A DNA stretch of 64,000 nucleotides from Mangrovimonas yunxiaonensis (GCF_000733475.1 NZ_JPFK01000005.1:62001-126000), one strand, 5' to 3'; shown: positions 35,481 to 44,284, counted from the first letter of the stretch. The notes: a model not told the origin generated them from the letters alone. Program-made: numbers and translations.

Positions 35481-36464
35481 ATGACTGAAGCTATTAGCAA
35501 ATATATACGCCTATTAGAAAATCTAAACAGAGGGTATAATAAAGGCTTAGGAAGAGCTCCACATAAGCCAGTTTTATTACTAGCAATAATTCGGTTGATT
35601 CAGCAAAAAGAAATAACCTCAAACAGGATATTTATAACACCTGAACTACTTTTAGAATTTAAGAACATATGGAATATTATGGTTGACACAGACCATATTC
35701 CAAATTTTGCCCTTCCATTTTTTCATATGAGAAGCGAACCTTTTTGGCATCTGGTTGCTAAACCTAGCATGCAGATTAAAGTAACAAAATCAAAAAGCAT
35801 TAAAAGTTTTAAAAACTTAAAGGAGTCTGTCGCATTTGCTGAATTAGATAAAAATCTATACTTATTATTGACAGACACTCCTAAAAGGCAAATTTTAGAA
35901 CAAGTTCTAGTACAGAAATACTTTAAAAATTCTATGTCTAATTATTCTAAAATTGGATTAAAACCATACGATGGTCATAAAAAAATAGAAAAGCAAATAC
36001 TAAATGAAGCCAAAGAAGAGTACCAACAACATTTAAAAGATTTGAGAGCTTCTTTAGATGACGATGAATACGAAGAAGAACTGTTTATTAGAGGTGGTCT
36101 TTTTAAAAAAACCATTCCAAAAATTTACAATTATAGTTGTTGTATATCTGGAATGAGGATTGAATCATCTCAAAACGCTCAAATGATAGACGCCTGTCAC
36201 ATCATCCCTTTTAGTATTTCTAATGATGATACAATCCCTAACGGTATATCATTATCTCCAAATCTGCATAGAGCATTTGACAGAGGTTTAATTACTATAA
36301 ATCCAGACTACGTTGTTAGGATTTCACCAACGGTTTCGGAAAATGACACCGTATTTTCATTATCCCAGTTTAATGGTAGGCAAATAATTTTACCATCTAA
36401 AGCTTCATGGTTCCCATCTCCAGAGTCACTTCAATGGCATAACAAAGAGGTTTTTGCTATTTAG
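35481..36464 (+). CDS. HNH endonuclease (restriction-type)
   Basis: 327 residues. The C-terminal HNH domain (about 215-285) has CCISG, DACHIIPFS, NGISLSPNLHRAFDRG, which supply the zinc-type and metal-binding residues of this family. The N-terminal part (LLAIIRLIQQ, a conserved HKPVLLL) is the usual companion of putative solitary restriction nucleases and could recognise modified DNA. No methyltransferase is adjacent, so a modification-dependent enzyme is plausible. A weak promoter-like TACTTTCG lies near 35431. Its end overlaps the convergent integrase by 8 bases. Confidence 0.82.
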   Translation: MTEAISKYIRLLENLNRGYNKGLGRAPHKPVLLLAIIRLIQQKEITSNRIFITPELLLEFKNIWNIMVDTDHIPNFALPFFHMRSEPFWHLVAKPSMQIKVTKSKSIKSFKNLKESVAFAELDKNLYLLLTDTPKRQILEQVLVQKYFKNSMSNYSKIGLKPYDGHKKIEKQILNEAKEEYQQHLKDLRASLDDDEYEEELFIRGGLFKKTIPKIYNYSCCISGMRIESSQNAQMIDACHIIPFSISNDDTIPNGISLSPNLHRAFDRGLITINPDYVVRISPTVSENDTVFSLSQFNGRQIILPSKASWFPSPESLQWHNKEVFAI

Positions 36465-37659
36465 CTTTAAGTTTACTTTTAAGCTTAATCATTTCATCAC
36501 TAATCTTAGCCTCTACTATTTTTCCGTAATATCCTTGTGTGGTCTGTATTTTACTATGGCCTAACAACCTAGAGACAACCTCCATAGGAACATCATTATA
36601 AAGCAATACAGTGGAAGCAAACGTTTTCCTGGCTACATGAGTCGTTAACCGCTTTTCTATACCAATAATCGCCGCTATTTCTTTTAAATATGAATTATAC
36701 TTCTGATTACTAATTTTAGGAAATATTCTAACATCTTTATTGTTATACTTCTTTATTATATCTATAGGTTTTGGTAGTAGCGGTACTGAAAAAATCTGAC
36801 CTGTTTTTTCTCTTTTCATTTGTATCCATTTATTACCATCAAACCCATATATAATATGTTCTGTCCTCATATTCATTAGCTCTCTGTATGGCAATCCTGT
36901 ATAGCAACTGAACACAAACAAATCCTGTATCAATTGTAACCTAGGTTGAATAAATTGATGCTTTTCAAAATCCTGTAGTTCTTCTGCCGTTAAGTATACA
37001 ATTTCATTCCTAACCTTTTTTGCTTTGTACAACATAAATGGATCTTTCTCAAGATATCCTTCCGAGACCGATACTTTAACTATTTTCCTAAAACGCTGTA
37101 TCTTTTTGTTAATGGTTATTTGTTTGATTTCCTTAACTACTTTAAAGTAATATTCCAGTTCTGTTAAAAAGTTTGGTTCTAACTTTTTTAAAGGGATATC
37201 ATTAGCCTTATATTTCCATCTTATAAAAGATTTTATGTCCATTTTCACATAGCTATATTTGTTCCAGGTTACCTGCTTTACATCCTTTCCTACAAGGGTT
37301 TTAAGCTTATTTAAGTGCACTTCAAAGTATTCAACTACATTGTATTCTTTTTCTAGTTTTTCGCCTTTATAAAGCCTGTAAACGTCATCCACAGTAAAGC
37401 TATATTCCTGAACTTGAAGCATTAAAAAAGCCCTATTAATTTGGGTTTTAATAAGGCTTAATTGTGTGTTTATTTCATCTCTATTAGGAGCTTGTGGTTT
37501 CACCTGTTGTTTTTTGCTATTCCAATAACTAGGATTTACAAATTGTCCTGTACTAAATACTTTTCTTTTTTTGTTAAAAGTTAATCTACACATAAGACTA
37601 CAGAGTCCTTTAGCATTTGCTTTGTGTTTGTTTATTACAAATAATATATTGATTTTCAT
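36457..37659 (-). CDS. Tyrosine recombinase (phage/island integrase)
   Basis: 400 residues of the Bacteroidota type: N-terminal arm-binding domain (1-90), SAM-like core-binding domain (about 105-210) and catalytic domain with Arg259, His341-x-x-Arg344, His368 in LLGHSK and nucleophile Tyr377 in TTQGYYG. The catalytic set is complete. It lacks any insertion that would mark an integron IntI. It lies between the cassette array and tRNA-Asn and probably brought or moves the island. It is convergent with the HNH gene. Confidence 0.9.
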   Translation of the reverse strand: MKINILFVINKHKANAKGLCSLMCRLTFNKKRKVFSTGQFVNPSYWNSKKQQVKPQAPNRDEINTQLSLIKTQINRAFLMLQVQEYSFTVDDVYRLYKGEKLEKEYNVVEYFEVHLNKLKTLVGKDVKQVTWNKYSYVKMDIKSFIRWKYKANDIPLKKLEPNFLTELEYYFKVVKEIKQITINKKIQRFRKIVKVSVSEGYLEKDPFMLYKAKKVRNEIVYLTAEELQDFEKHQFIQPRLQLIQDLFVFSCYTGLPYRELMNMRTEHIIYGFDGNKWIQMKREKTGQIFSVPLLPKPIDIIKKYNNKDVRIFPKISNQKYNSYLKEIAAIIGIEKRLTTHVARKTFASTVLLYNDVPMEVVSRLLGHSKIQTTQGYYGKIVEAKISDEMIKLKSKLKAK

Positions 37660-37679
37660 TTTTTTTGGTTTTAAATTTT

Positions 37680-37711
37680 ATGGGTGTCTTTTTAAATTGG
37701 ATGGGAGTCTT
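37680..37711. repeat. Direct repeat pair upstream of the integrase (1)
   Basis: ATGGGTGTCTT (37680-37690) and ATGGGAGTCTT (37701-37711) match in 10 of 11 positions with a 21-base period, two helical turns. They lie 20-52 bases upstream of the integrase start. Such spaced direct repeats next to int are often arm-type recombinase sites or an operator. Confidence 0.5.
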
Positions 37712-37762
37712 AAAAGAGGCCTTTTTTTAATAGAAATAAGGAATAATCTAACTTTTTGAAGA

Positions 37763-37792
37763 AAGTGCAATTAATGTAGTAAGTGCAGTTAA
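37763..37792. repeat. Direct repeat pair upstream of the integrase (2)
   Basis: AAGTGCAATTAA (37763-37774) and AAGTGCAGTTAA (37781-37792) match in 11 of 12 positions with an 18-base period. They lie between the first pair and the tRNA terminator, so they may belong to the same attachment region. Confidence 0.45.
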
Positions 37793-37810
37793 ACTCTAAG
37801 TATTGCGTAC

Positions 37811-37843
37811 AAAAAAAGCCTCTACATTGCTGTAAAGGCTTTT
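37811..37843 (-). terminator. Rho-independent terminator of tRNA-Asn
   Basis: Stem AAAAGCCT-c-TAC with GTA-a-AGGCTTTT and a run of A on the left, which is a T run on the minus strand. It starts 9 bases after the tRNA 3' end on that strand. Confidence 0.75.
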
Positions 37844-37851
37844 GTTATTTG

Positions 37852-37925
37852 CTCCTCAGGTTGGGCTCGAACCAACGACCCTCTGATTAACAGTCAGATG
37901 CTCTAACCAACTGAGCTACTGAGGA
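37852..37925 (-). tRNA. tRNA-Asn (anticodon GTT)
   Basis: 74 bases. On the minus strand the acceptor TCCTCAG pairs with CTGAGGA, discriminator G; the D arm AGCTCAGTTGGTTAGAGC, anticodon arm CTGACTGTTAATCAG with GTT, and T arm with GGTTCGAGCCC are all regular. CCA is not encoded. Its 3' end faces the integrase and island. Confidence 0.97.
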
Positions 37926-37951
37926 GTGTTTTCTTTTCGCTTTTGCGAGCG

Positions 37952-37959
37952 CAAATATA
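37952..37959 (-). promoter_or_regulatory. Promoter -7 box of tRNA-Asn
   Basis: TATATTTG on the minus strand, an exact match to the Bacteroidota consensus TAnnTTTG, 26 bases upstream of the tRNA. Confidence 0.7.
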
Positions 37960-38002
37960 TGCTATTTTTTGCTTTCAGCAAACTTATTTTAAAAAAATAT
38001 TC

Positions 38003-39349
38003 CTATTTAAAAACAGCTTTAAAAATATCGTTTCCATTAGCAAACAATACCAAAGCAATAAGAATAACAAAACCAACCAATTGGGCATACTCCATAAACT
38101 TATCGCCAGGCTTTCTGCCCGAAATCATTTCGTATAGCAAAAACATCACGTGACCACCATCTAAGGCTGGAATAGGCAATAAGTTTAAAAAGCCTAACAT
38201 AATGGATAAAAAGGCGGTTATGCCCCAAAAATATTGCCAGCTCCAAACGGTTGGGAAAATATCGTAAATGGCCTTAAAGCCACCTACTCCTTTATAAGCG
38301 CCTGTACTTGGCGTAAAAATAGCCTTTACTTGCTTAACATACGAGGCTAATTTTTCCTTGGTTTTCACAAATCCTATGGGAATGGCTTCAAAAAAACCAT
38401 ACTTTTTGGTTTCAAAATTGTAGTACCCCAACTCTTGCAGGGTTTCTGGCGTGGCACCGTTGGCATAGGCCAATCCTAATTTTCCGTTATCGTTTACACT
38501 TAAAGAAAAGCTTAAGGTTTGTTTATCCCTAATAACCTGAGCGGTAACTTGCTGCCCCTTTACGCTTTCTAAAACCGGGATAACTTGATCAATATACTTG
38601 GTTTCTTTACCATTTATCGAGGCTAAAATATCGCCTTTTAAAATGCCGCTAGCCTTATTGTGCGAAGAGTCTGGTACTTGGGCAATTATAAAAGGCATAC
38701 GCAAGCTTATAAACGCTTTTTCGTTGGCATCTATAATCTGCGCTAAAAAATCTTCTGGCAACGTAATGGTCTTTTCTTCACCTTCCCGTGCTATGGTAAT
38801 GTCTTTACCAAACAACACCTTTTCAGAAACTTCAGAAAAATGGTCTATTCTATCGCCATCAACCGCAATAATATGGTCCCCAGTTTGCAAACCGGCCTTG
38901 TTGGCTACCGTACTCTCTACCATCAGGCCGTCGTTAATATTAGCCACCGGCAAAACCTTATCGCCATACACATAACTCATGCCAATGTAAATAATAATGG
39001 CCAACAAAAAGTTTACGGTAACCCCACCAAGCATAATAATTAAACGCTGCCAAGCTGGCTTAGAACGAAACTCCCACGGCTTTGGGGGTTGTGCCATTTG
39101 CTCCTTATCCATACTTTCATCAATCATTCCGGAAATCTTCACATAACCGCCAAGGGGCAACCAACCAATACCGTAAACGGTATCGCCTATCTTCTTTTTA
39201 AACAAGGAAAACTTAACGTCGAAAAACAAATAAAATTTTTCTACGCGCGTTTTAAAAAGCTTTGCAGGAATAAAGTGCCCTAACTCGTGTAAGACAATAA
39301 GCAGCGATAAGCTTAATAGAAATTGGGATATTTTAATGACAAACTCCAT
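38003..39349 (-). CDS. rseP: Site-2 zinc metalloprotease RseP
   Basis: 448 residues. HELGH at residues 21-25 binds zinc, with the distal Asp motif NLLPIPALDGGH near 383-394. Membrane segments at both ends flank a PDZ domain pair (about 115-290, LQTGDHIIAVDGD and ILKGDILASINGK). It performs intramembrane cleavage, classically of anti-sigma factors and signal peptide remnants. It stands alone, divergent from the SCO1-like gene. Confidence 0.95.
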   Translation of the reverse strand: MEFVIKISQFLLSLSLLIVLHELGHFIPAKLFKTRVEKFYLFFDVKFSLFKKKIGDTVYGIGWLPLGGYVKISGMIDESMDKEQMAQPPKPWEFRSKPAWQRLIIMLGGVTVNFLLAIIIYIGMSYVYGDKVLPVANINDGLMVESTVANKAGLQTGDHIIAVDGDRIDHFSEVSEKVLFGKDITIAREGEEKTITLPEDFLAQIIDANEKAFISLRMPFIIAQVPDSSHNKASGILKGDILASINGKETKYIDQVIPVLESVKGQQVTAQVIRDKQTLSFSLSVNDNGKLGLAYANGATPETLQELGYYNFETKKYGFFEAIPIGFVKTKEKLASYVKQVKAIFTPSTGAYKGVGGFKAIYDIFPTVWSWQYFWGITAFLSIMLGFLNLLPIPALDGGHVMFLLYEMISGRKPGDKFMEYAQLVGFVILIALVLFANGNDIFKAVFK

Positions 39350-39380
39350 GTAAATACGTGTCTTTTTTTAAATGAACGCA

Positions 39381-39388
39381 CAAAAGTA
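39381..39388 (-). promoter_or_regulatory. Promoter -7 box of rseP
   Basis: TACTTTTG on the minus strand (CAAAAGTA as written), matching TAnnTTTG, 31 bases upstream of the rseP start. Confidence 0.6.
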
Positions 39389-39485
39389 GTGTTTTTATAC
39401 CATTACTAAAAGTTATTACACCCTCCTTACCATCGCTTTAACAATCATTTAGTACGCTTTAGGTTACAAACTTTAAATTTCATTG

Positions 39486-39493
39486 TACCTTTG
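39486..39493 (+). promoter_or_regulatory. Promoter -7 box of the SCO1-like gene
   Basis: TACCTTTG, matching TAnnTTTG, 20 bases before the ATG at 39514. Confidence 0.65.
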
Positions 39494-39513
39494 CACAAAT
39501 TAATTTGTTCGCT

Positions 39514-40185
39514 ATGCTTGGTTTTTTCAAAGGCTACAAATACATAGGCATGACTTTAGCCGTGCTTTCGGTTATTATTATTTCCATTTTCTATACCATA
39601 TTAAAGCCCAAAGCGGTTTTACCCATTTACCAACCGGCCATGGTTAATTACGAAATGGTAGACAGCACCATACAGCACCAAAGAAAATACCATAAAATTG
39701 CCGATTTTTCGCTAACCAATCAAAATGGGCAAACCATTACGCAAGACACCTATAAGGATAAAATATATGTGGCCGATTTCTTTTTTACCACCTGCCAGAC
39801 CATTTGCCCGATCATGACAGACCACATGGCCCAAATACAGAAGGAAATAAAAAACGATAACGAGGTCATGCTGCTTTCGCATACCGTTACACCCGAAATA
39901 GATAGCGTGGCTCAACTAAAAAAATACGCCCTAAAAAAAGGGGTAATAGACAATAAATGGAATTTGGTAACGGGCGATAAAAAGCAAATCTACCAATTGG
40001 CTCGAAAAAGCTACTTGGCCGTTAAAACCGATGGCGATGGCGGTCCTTTCGATATGATTCATACCGAAAACTTTATGCTTATCGACAAAAAACGCCAGAT
40101 TAGAGGCTTTTACGACGGCACCAAAGCCGAAGATATTGAACGCCTACTTAGCGATATAGCCATCTTAAAACAGGAAAAATCGTAG
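39514..40185 (+). CDS. SCO1/SenC/PrrC family copper chaperone
   Basis: 223 residues from the ATG at 39514; an upstream TTG would only add three residues. One N-terminal membrane anchor (about 12-30) is followed by a thioredoxin-like domain with the copper site Cys94-x3-Cys98 (CQTICP) and a conserved His in DMIHTENF. SCO proteins deliver copper to cytochrome c oxidase CuA or act as thiol reductases. It is 72 bases before feoA, which has its own promoter. Confidence 0.92.
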   Translation: MLGFFKGYKYIGMTLAVLSVIIISIFYTILKPKAVLPIYQPAMVNYEMVDSTIQHQRKYHKIADFSLTNQNGQTITQDTYKDKIYVADFFFTTCQTICPIMTDHMAQIQKEIKNDNEVMLLSHTVTPEIDSVAQLKKYALKKGVIDNKWNLVTGDKKQIYQLARKSYLAVKTDGDGGPFDMIHTENFMLIDKKRQIRGFYDGTKAEDIERLLSDIAILKQEKS

Positions 40186-40223
40186 ATTTTTACCCAGCAT
40201 TTTTTTAGCCTGATTTTTTAACT

Positions 40224-40231
40224 TATTTTTG
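40224..40231 (+). promoter_or_regulatory. Promoter -7 box of feoAB
   Basis: TATTTTTG, matching TAnnTTTG, 26 bases before the feoA start. Upstream, TTTTAGCCT (40203-40211) equals the left half of the operator found before the TonB receptor gene, so iron control is possible; the right half is not conserved. Confidence 0.6.
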
Positions 40232-40257
40232 CTTTTTTAAAATCAATCTAAATAAGC

Positions 40258-40491
40258 TTGGAAATAACACTCGCAAATCTAAAACGTGGTCAAAAAGGCA
40301 TTATTAAAGATGTCTCGTCCTTACACATTCCTTTAAAGCTTTTAGAAATGGGGTGTTTGCCCGGTAATGCCGTCGAGCTTGTACAGGTTGCCCCGTTTGC
40401 CGACCCCATGTACCTTAACATAAACGGCTCGCACTTGGCCATTCGCAAAGAAACTGCTGTTCATATTTTAATAAACATTGCCCATGAGTAA
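40258..40491 (+). CDS. feoA: Ferrous iron transport protein A
   Basis: 77 residues of SH3-like FeoA fold (LKRGQKGIIKDV, LLEMGCLPGNAVEL). The start is a TTG at 40258: an in-frame TAA lies at 40249-40251 and no ATG is available before the conserved region. FeoA supports FeoB-mediated uptake of ferrous iron. It overlaps feoB by 8 bases. Confidence 0.92.
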   Translation: MEITLANLKRGQKGIIKDVSSLHIPLKLLEMGCLPGNAVELVQVAPFADPMYLNINGSHLAIRKETAVHILINIAHE

Positions 40492-42586
40492 GCAGATTAA
40501 CGTTGCCCTTATAGGAAACCCCAACACCGGAAAAACCTCAGTCTTTAATGCCCTTACCGGATTAAATCAGAAAGTAGGTAACTACCCAGGGATTACGGTA
40601 GAAAAAAAAGAAGGCATCTGCAAATTGCCACGAGGGGTTAAAGCCCACATTATCGACCTTCCCGGAACCTATAGCTTAAACGCATCGTCTCTAGATGAAA
40701 ACCTAGTTATAGAGCTCCTACTAAATAAAAACGACAAGGACTTTCCCGATGTGGCCGTCGTGGTTAGCGATGTGGAAAACCTAAAACGCAACCTCCTTCT
40801 TTTTACCCAAATTAAGGATCTGGAAATCCCAACCATCTTAGTGATTAACATGGCCGATAGAATGGCCTATAAAGGCATTTCCTTAGATATTGCGTGTTTA
40901 GAAAACGAACTAAAAACAAAAATAGCCCTGGTAAGCACCCGAAAAAACCAAGGCATCGAAAAATTAAGGGAACTCATTTCAGACTACAGGAAACTTTCTG
41001 TAGAACCTTGCTTAAATGCCAGCGAAATAGACCCCGAATACTTTAACAGCCTAAGAGAGGCTTTCCCCAATCAATTGCTCTACAAGCTTTGGTTGGTTAT
41101 TACACAAGATGTTAATTTTGGCGACATCCAACGCCAAGAATCAGACACCCTAGAAGATTTTAAGACCAAAACCAAAATCGACCTTAAGAGACTACAGCAA
41201 AAAGAAACCATAAAGCGCTACCAGTTTATTAACAACACCCTTAAAAAAGGGCAAACTATAGACTTAAGTACCGCAAAGGATTTACGCATTAGGTTCGACC
41301 GCATTTTAACCCATAAAGTTTGGGGCTACTTGATTTTCTTCTTTATTTTACTGCTAATTTTTCAAGCCATTTACGATTGGTCTGCCATACCCATGGACTT
41401 TATAGACAGCACCTTTGCGTCGTTAAGCGAATGGTCCAAACAAACCCTTCCGCAGGGCCAGTTTACCAACCTTATAGCAGAAGGCATCATTCCCGGGCTT
41501 GGCGGTATTGTTATTTTTATTCCGCAAATCGCCTTTTTATTCCTCTTTATTGCCGTTTTAGAAGAAAGCGGCTATATGAGCCGTGTGGTGTTTTTAATGG
41601 ATCGGATTATGCGCCGCTTTGGCTTAAGCGGTAAAAGCGTTGTGCCCCTAATGTCTGGAACAGCTTGTGCCATTCCCGCCATCATGGCCACCCGAAATAT
41701 TGAAAGTTGGAAAGAGCGCTTAATCACCATTTTAGTGACGCCTTTTACCACCTGTTCGGCAAGATTGCCCGTGTACCTTATCATAATTGCATTGGTTATT
41801 CCAGAAGGGCGCTTTTTAGGCCTTATTAGCTACCAAGCACTTACCTTAATGCTTTTATACCTTATTGGTTTTGGCGCAGCATTAGGTTCTGCCTACCTCT
41901 TACACAAAACTCTAAACATAAAAAGTCGTTCGTTTTTTGTGGTAGAAATGCCCAATTACAAACTCCCTCTATTTAAAAATGTCCTTATTACTGTGGTCGA
42001 AAAAACCAAGGCATTTGTTTTTGGAGCAGGTAAAATTATCTTGGCCATATCTATCGTGCTTTGGTTTTTAGCCTCCTATGGCCCCGGAGAGCACTTTAAT
42101 AATGCCGAAAATATTGTAACCGAACAGTATGCTACCGAAAACCTTACCGAAGAGGAGCTTCAACAACATATAGCTTCGTACAAGCTAGAGCACAGCTATA
42201 TTGGCATTACCGGCCAAGCCATCGAACCGTTAATTCAGCCTTTAGGCTACGACTGGAAAATTGGAATTGCCATTGTAAGCTCGTTTGCAGCCCGCGAAGT
42301 ATTTGTTGGTACCCTAGCCACCATTTACAGCGTTGGCAGCGATGAGGAAGAAACCATAAAAAACCGAATGGCAGGCGAGGTAAACCCCGTTTTAGGCACC
42401 CCATTGTTTAATTTTGCCTCGGGCATTTCGCTTATGCTCTTTTATGCATTTGCCATGCAGTGTATGAGCACCTTGGCTATTGTAAAACGCGAAACCAACA
42501 GCTGGAAATGGCCCATACTACAATTAGTAACTATGAGCAGTTTTGCGTATCTTGTAGCTTTAGCGGCCTTTCAAATTTTGAAATAA
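40484..42586 (+). CDS. feoB: Ferrous iron transport protein B
   Basis: 700 residues from the ATG at 40484. The N-terminal G domain has GNPNTGKTS (G1), DLPGTY (G3) and NMAD (G4); the C-terminal half carries the gate regions with about eight to ten membrane segments, including MSGTACAIPAIMA and TPFTTCSARLPVY. It imports ferrous iron across the inner membrane using nucleotide hydrolysis. Confidence 0.96.
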   Translation: MSKQINVALIGNPNTGKTSVFNALTGLNQKVGNYPGITVEKKEGICKLPRGVKAHIIDLPGTYSLNASSLDENLVIELLLNKNDKDFPDVAVVVSDVENLKRNLLLFTQIKDLEIPTILVINMADRMAYKGISLDIACLENELKTKIALVSTRKNQGIEKLRELISDYRKLSVEPCLNASEIDPEYFNSLREAFPNQLLYKLWLVITQDVNFGDIQRQESDTLEDFKTKTKIDLKRLQQKETIKRYQFINNTLKKGQTIDLSTAKDLRIRFDRILTHKVWGYLIFFFILLLIFQAIYDWSAIPMDFIDSTFASLSEWSKQTLPQGQFTNLIAEGIIPGLGGIVIFIPQIAFLFLFIAVLEESGYMSRVVFLMDRIMRRFGLSGKSVVPLMSGTACAIPAIMATRNIESWKERLITILVTPFTTCSARLPVYLIIIALVIPEGRFLGLISYQALTLMLLYLIGFGAALGSAYLLHKTLNIKSRSFFVVEMPNYKLPLFKNVLITVVEKTKAFVFGAGKIILAISIVLWFLASYGPGEHFNNAENIVTEQYATENLTEEELQQHIASYKLEHSYIGITGQAIEPLIQPLGYDWKIGIAIVSSFAAREVFVGTLATIYSVGSDEEETIKNRMAGEVNPVLGTPLFNFASGISLMLFYAFAMQCMSTLAIVKRETNSWKWPILQLVTMSSFAYLVALAAFQILK

Positions 42587-42733
42587 ATGAATCACATCAT
42601 TCAAAATATTCTAGTCTTTACGGCCTTGGCCCTGGCGTTGTTGTTCTTAATCAGGAAGTTTTTTTGGAAACCAAAAACAACTTCAAACAAAAAAAAGAAC
42701 TGTGGCCAAGAAACCAATTGTGGTTGCCATTAA
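42587..42733 (+). CDS. FeoB-associated Cys-rich membrane protein
   Basis: 48 residues: one membrane helix (about 5-23), basic linker, and a Cys-rich end CGQETNCGCH. It starts on the base after the feoB stop, so it is translated from the same message. Small Cys-rich proteins of this kind follow feoB in several phyla and may replace FeoC, perhaps binding iron. Its last 4 bases overlap the convergent ZIP gene. Confidence 0.82.
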   Translation: MNHIIQNILVFTALALALLFLIRKFFWKPKTTSNKKKNCGQETNCGCH

Positions 42734-43551
42734 CCTAAAGCCACATCTAAAGTCATCATAATAATAAAGCCTCCTATAAACCCAAGGGTGGCAATATCGG
42801 TATAGTTATCGCGTTGGGTTTCGGGAATCACCTCTTCTACAACCACAAAAATCATCGCACCGGCAGCAAAAGCTAGGGCGTATGGTAAAATAGGTGTAAA
42901 AAAGGTAACGGCAACAGCACCAATAACTGCCGAAATGGGCTCGACTATTGCACTCATTTGTCCGTACCAAAAGCTTTTAAACTTACTTACACCTTGGCGG
43001 CGTAATGGCATAGAAACGGCCAAGCCCTCGGGGAAATTCTGAATACCAATACCCATGGCCAAAGCCACAGCCCCACCTATGGTTGCCTCTGGAATTCCTG
43101 CGGCTACTCCGCCAAATAAAACCCCTACCGCCAAGCCTTCGGGGATGTTGTGAAGGGCGATAGCCAAAACCAAAAGCGTGGTTCTATGCCAAGGCGTTTT
43201 AACGCCTTCTTTTTCACTTTCCTTAAAATTAATGTGTAAATGCGGTAAAATCTTATCTAAGCCATACAAAAACAAAGCCCCCATAGCAAACCCTACAGCC
43301 GCTGGGATAACTTTTACAAAACCCTCGCCAGGACTCATTTCAATGCCCGGCGCCAACAAGCTCCAAAAACTTGCCGCAACCATAACCCCTCCAGTAAACC
43401 CTAACATGCCATCTAGCAGCGCCCGGTTCATCCCCTTAAAAAAGAACACCAAAGCGGCTCCTGCCGCGGTTAAAATCCAAGTGAATAACGAGGCGTATAA
43501 CGCACCCAATACGGGATCTATACTTTCAAAATAATGTAAAATTTGGTTCAT
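42730..43551 (-). CDS. ZIP family metal transporter
   Basis: 273 residues with about eight membrane segments. The metal-path motifs HNIPEGLAVG and QNFPEGLAVS are in segments four and five, and a His-containing loop (LPHLHINF) lies between segments three and four. Imports zinc or related divalent metals such as manganese or iron. It follows the DtxR-type regulator by 3 bases in the same direction, so the two form an operon, which suggests metal-responsive control. Confidence 0.92.
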   Translation of the reverse strand: MNQILHYFESIDPVLGALYASLFTWILTAAGAALVFFFKGMNRALLDGMLGFTGGVMVAASFWSLLAPGIEMSPGEGFVKVIPAAVGFAMGALFLYGLDKILPHLHINFKESEKEGVKTPWHRTTLLVLAIALHNIPEGLAVGVLFGGVAAGIPEATIGGAVALAMGIGIQNFPEGLAVSMPLRRQGVSKFKSFWYGQMSAIVEPISAVIGAVAVTFFTPILPYALAFAAGAMIFVVVEEVIPETQRDNYTDIATLGFIGGFIIMMTLDVALG

Positions 43552-43554
43552 AAT

Positions 43555-44217
43555 CTATTGCGCTTTTACGTATAAATTGTTAGAGACTTCTTTTGAAATG
43601 GTTAAGGTTTTACCTGCAACCTGAATGACCATAGAATCATCGAACGTTTCCTTAGAAAGGACTTCTATTGCTGTTCCCAAGGCTATTTTATGCTTATCCA
43701 AATACCTTAAAAATTCGGAAGAGGAATCTTTAACCCCAATACAAATACAATGTGTTGCTTTAGCCAGATTCGCCAGAAGCTCTTTATTGGTTTTTTTAAA
43801 ATTCCCTTCCTTGTCCGGTATGGGATCGCCATGCGGATCGTGTGTGGGAAATTCTAAAAAAGCGTCCAATTGGTTAATTAGTTTTTCAGATTTTATGTGC
43901 TCTAACTGTTCGGCAACTTCGTGTACCTCATCCCAGTTAAAATTGAGTTTTTCCACTAAAAAAACCTCCCAAAGCCTGTGCTTTCTAATTACCGTAGCGG
44001 CAGTTAAACGGCCCTTTTCGGTTAGGGTAGTCCCCTGGTACTTGGTGTATGCCACCAGCTCTTTTTCGGCCAGTTTTTTTATCATATCGGTTACCGACGA
44101 TGCCTTAGTATCCATCTTATCTGCAATGGCATTGGTGCTTACCAGAGCATTCCCAAACTTTCCTAAATGATAAATGGCCTTAAGATAGTTTTCTTCTGAA
44201 AACGTAATCATACTCAT
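43555..44217 (-). CDS. DtxR/MntR-type metal-dependent transcriptional regulator
   Basis: 220 residues. Winged-helix domain (SEENYLKAIYHLGKFG, KASSVTDMIKKLAEKELV), metal-binding and dimerisation domain with HRLWEVFLVEKL, HEVAEQLEH and FPTHDPHGDPIPD, and a C-terminal FeoA/SH3-like domain (about 145-220). It should repress metal uptake genes when manganese or iron is plentiful. It is divergent from a TonB receptor with a palindrome between them and is adjacent to ZIP and Feo genes. Confidence 0.93.
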   Translation of the reverse strand: MSMITFSEENYLKAIYHLGKFGNALVSTNAIADKMDTKASSVTDMIKKLAEKELVAYTKYQGTTLTEKGRLTAATVIRKHRLWEVFLVEKLNFNWDEVHEVAEQLEHIKSEKLINQLDAFLEFPTHDPHGDPIPDKEGNFKKTNKELLANLAKATHCICIGVKDSSSEFLRYLDKHKIALGTAIEVLSKETFDDSMVIQVAGKTLTISKEVSNNLYVKAQ

Positions 44218-44228
44218 AAATATTTCGA

Positions 44229-44236
44229 CAAATATA
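44229..44236 (-). promoter_or_regulatory. Promoter -7 box of the DtxR-type gene
   Basis: TATATTTG on the minus strand, 11 bases before the regulator start, so the leader is only a few bases long. Confidence 0.6.
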
Positions 44237-44266
44237 CAACTTATATTTTTCTTCTTTAAAACTTAT

Positions 44267-44284
44267 TTTTAGCCTTGTCTAAAA
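44267..44284. promoter_or_regulatory. Candidate DtxR-type operator
   Basis: Perfect inverted repeat TTTTAG-CCTTGT-CTAAAA, 18 bases, between the regulator and TonB receptor promoters and covering the place of the -33 element of the latter. Size and TTAG/CTAA arms are in keeping with DtxR-family operators. Confidence 0.6.

Noticed and set aside
37852-37925. tRNA-Asn as attachment site with a duplicated 3' end at the left island border
   Set aside because: No copy of the tRNA 3' end is visible between 32100 and 33200, and the tRNA terminator still follows it directly, so integration into the tRNA end is not shown.
42460-42738. 92-codon frame over the end of feoB
   Set aside because: It overlaps feoB and the small Cys-rich gene in another frame and has no family features.
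43625-44170. 181-codon open frame on the plus strand opposite the DtxR-type gene
   Set aside because: It is the mirror of a well-supported regulator gene; composition is Ser/Phe/Leu-rich as expected for an antisense frame.
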